Source of the DNA: Nocardioides sp.
Lineage (GTDB): Bacteria > Actinomycetota > Actinomycetes > Propionibacteriales > Nocardioidaceae
NCBI GenBank assembly: GCA_003519585.1
Contig: DOWL01000118.1
Location: forward strand, 15,671 to 22,090
DNA length: 6,420 nt
Reading direction: 5' to 3'
Part shown: in pieces, positions 5,682-6,420 of the stretch
How the letters are laid out: each line of letters begins with the position of its first letter
Numbering within the stretch: the stretch's first letter is position 1
Position numbers and translations under genes: made by a program
Notes under the pieces: model-generated
Database searches by the model: none
What the model was told of the DNA's origin: nothing
The model's input: only the letters and a program-made list of their open reading frames with translations

Positions 5682-6420
5682 AGTCGTCGGGGTCGACCAT
5701 CGTGTGGTCGATCGCGAACGGCGGCATCCCGCGTCGGGGGAAGAGCACCTTCCAGCCGCGCTTGCCCGGCTCACCGTGGACCTCGACCTGCGTGTACTCG
5801 CTGGCCATGTCGAAGACGAACCGGCCGCCTTGCTGGATCACCTCGAGCTGGCCCTGGTGGATCTCCAGCTTGGTCACGCTGGCGCCCGCCCGGATCGCCC
5901 ACAGCATCGCCGTGGCGAGCAGCACGATCGCGGCCAGGCCGATCGAACCCGGATCCTGCAGTTCGATCGCACCCCGCACGAAGTAGGCCGAGGCGATCAG
6001 GCCGATGAGCATCGAGATGGTGAGCAGCCGGCGACCGTTCCGCTTGGGCTTGAACTTGTACACGCCCGGGATCTCAGCGGCGACCTCGTCGTGCTTCGAG
6101 GCCTTGGAGACCTTGGCGGGCTTCGCGGCCTTCCGCTCGGCGCGGCTCGGCTTGCTCGGCTCGGTCGGCTCGGTCGCCTGCTGCGCTGGCGGCTCATCGG
6201 GCTCGTCGAAGTCCTCCGGATCGTCGACGTCCGTCTCGACCTCGGTCTCCGCGGCAACATCGGCGGGCCGCTCCAGGAATGACCAGCGGTCGGTGTCCGG
6301 CTCGGCGGCGGGAGTTGACTCGGCTACCGGCTCGACCTCGGCTACTGGCTCCGGGTCGGCGGGCATCTCGGCAACTTCGGGTACCGGGCTCGGGGCGCGC
6401 ACCGCCGCGACCGCGCCGCC
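5635..6420 (-). CDS. Hypothetical two-helix membrane protein with acidic N-terminus (start may lie beyond right edge)
   Basis: The frame is open from the right edge to TGA at 5637-5635. The only visible candidate start is GTG 6402, which gives 255 residues but lacks a ribosome binding site, so the real start may lie outside the window. Numbered from 6402: residues 1-80 are a disordered, Pro/Ala/Glu/Asp-rich stretch with repeated EPV and AE units; 83-104 turn Lys/Ala-rich (SKPSRAERKAAKPAK); about 125-145 and 152-171 are two transmembrane helices separated by a short loop; 175-252 form a beta-rich domain (VTKLEIHQGQLEVIQQGGRF, then WKVLFPRRGMPPFAIDH) ending in a helix, DPDDFMRVLRFFRP. Two helices followed by a small beta domain resemble bacterial PH-domain (YdbS/bPH-like) membrane proteins, but this is a resemblance only. 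Both termini would be cytoplasmic. No function assigned. Confidence 0.78.
   Translation of the reverse strand, partial: GGAVAAVRAPSPVPEVAEMPADPEPVAEVEPVAESTPAAEPDTDRWSFLERPADVAAETEVETDVDDPEDFDEPDEPPAQQATEPTEPSKPSRAERKAAKPAKVSKASKHDEVAAEIPGVYKFKPKRNGRRLLTISMLIGLIASAYFVRGAIELQDPGSIGLAAIVLLATAMLWAIRAGASVTKLEIHQGQLEVIQQGGRFVFDMASEYTQVEVHGEPGKRGWKVLFPRRGMPPFAIDHTMVDPDDFMRVLRFFRPQLAQH

Overview
The window is very GC-rich, its genes carry G or C at most third codon positions, and GTG and TTG starts are used freely. The protein set is actinobacterial: an RsbW-like ATP-binding protein with a helical C-terminal half, paired CrcB/Fluc fluoride channels and a type II NADH dehydrogenase. A Nocardioides-like member of the Propionibacteriales is my best guess, from general resemblance only.

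Layout, left to right. (1) 1-813 (-): an unrecognised single-pass membrane protein with a proline-rich N-terminus, one transmembrane helix, a (Ser-Ala)8 linker and an outer domain. Its C-terminus lies beyond the left edge, and it has no good canonical start codon. (2) 954-2613 (-): a tight three-gene operon. An RsbW-like ATP-binding protein (1672-2613) is followed by two CrcB/Fluc fluoride channel subunits (1280-1675 and 954-1283). Each junction is a 4-nt stop/start overlap (GTGA, then ATGA). A close match to the SigF/SigB-type stress promoter, GGTTT-N15-GGGTAG, lies at 2701-2676. (3) 2834-4324 (+): type II NADH dehydrogenase (ndh), divergent from the operon. (4) 4339-4992 (-): a PaaI-like hotdog thioesterase, convergent with ndh across 14 bp. 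(5) 5088-5681 (+): a GNAT acetyltransferase, divergent from the thioesterase. (6) 5635-6420 (-): a two-helix membrane protein with a long acidic Pro/Ala/Glu-rich N-terminus. It overlaps the GNAT gene tail-to-tail by 47 nt, and its start may lie beyond the right edge.

The operon is the only clear functional unit. It suggests that a partner-switching-type regulator and a probably heterodimeric fluoride exporter are made together under general-stress sigma control. The two channel subunits differ at the 'Phe box' positions that line the fluoride path, which fits a specialised, asymmetric heterodimer. The other genes look like single housekeeping genes.

I see no mobile element, CRISPR array, RNA gene or phage-like segment. 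No wholly new system is evident; the most notable point is the stress-promoter/RsbW-like/dual-Fluc operon.
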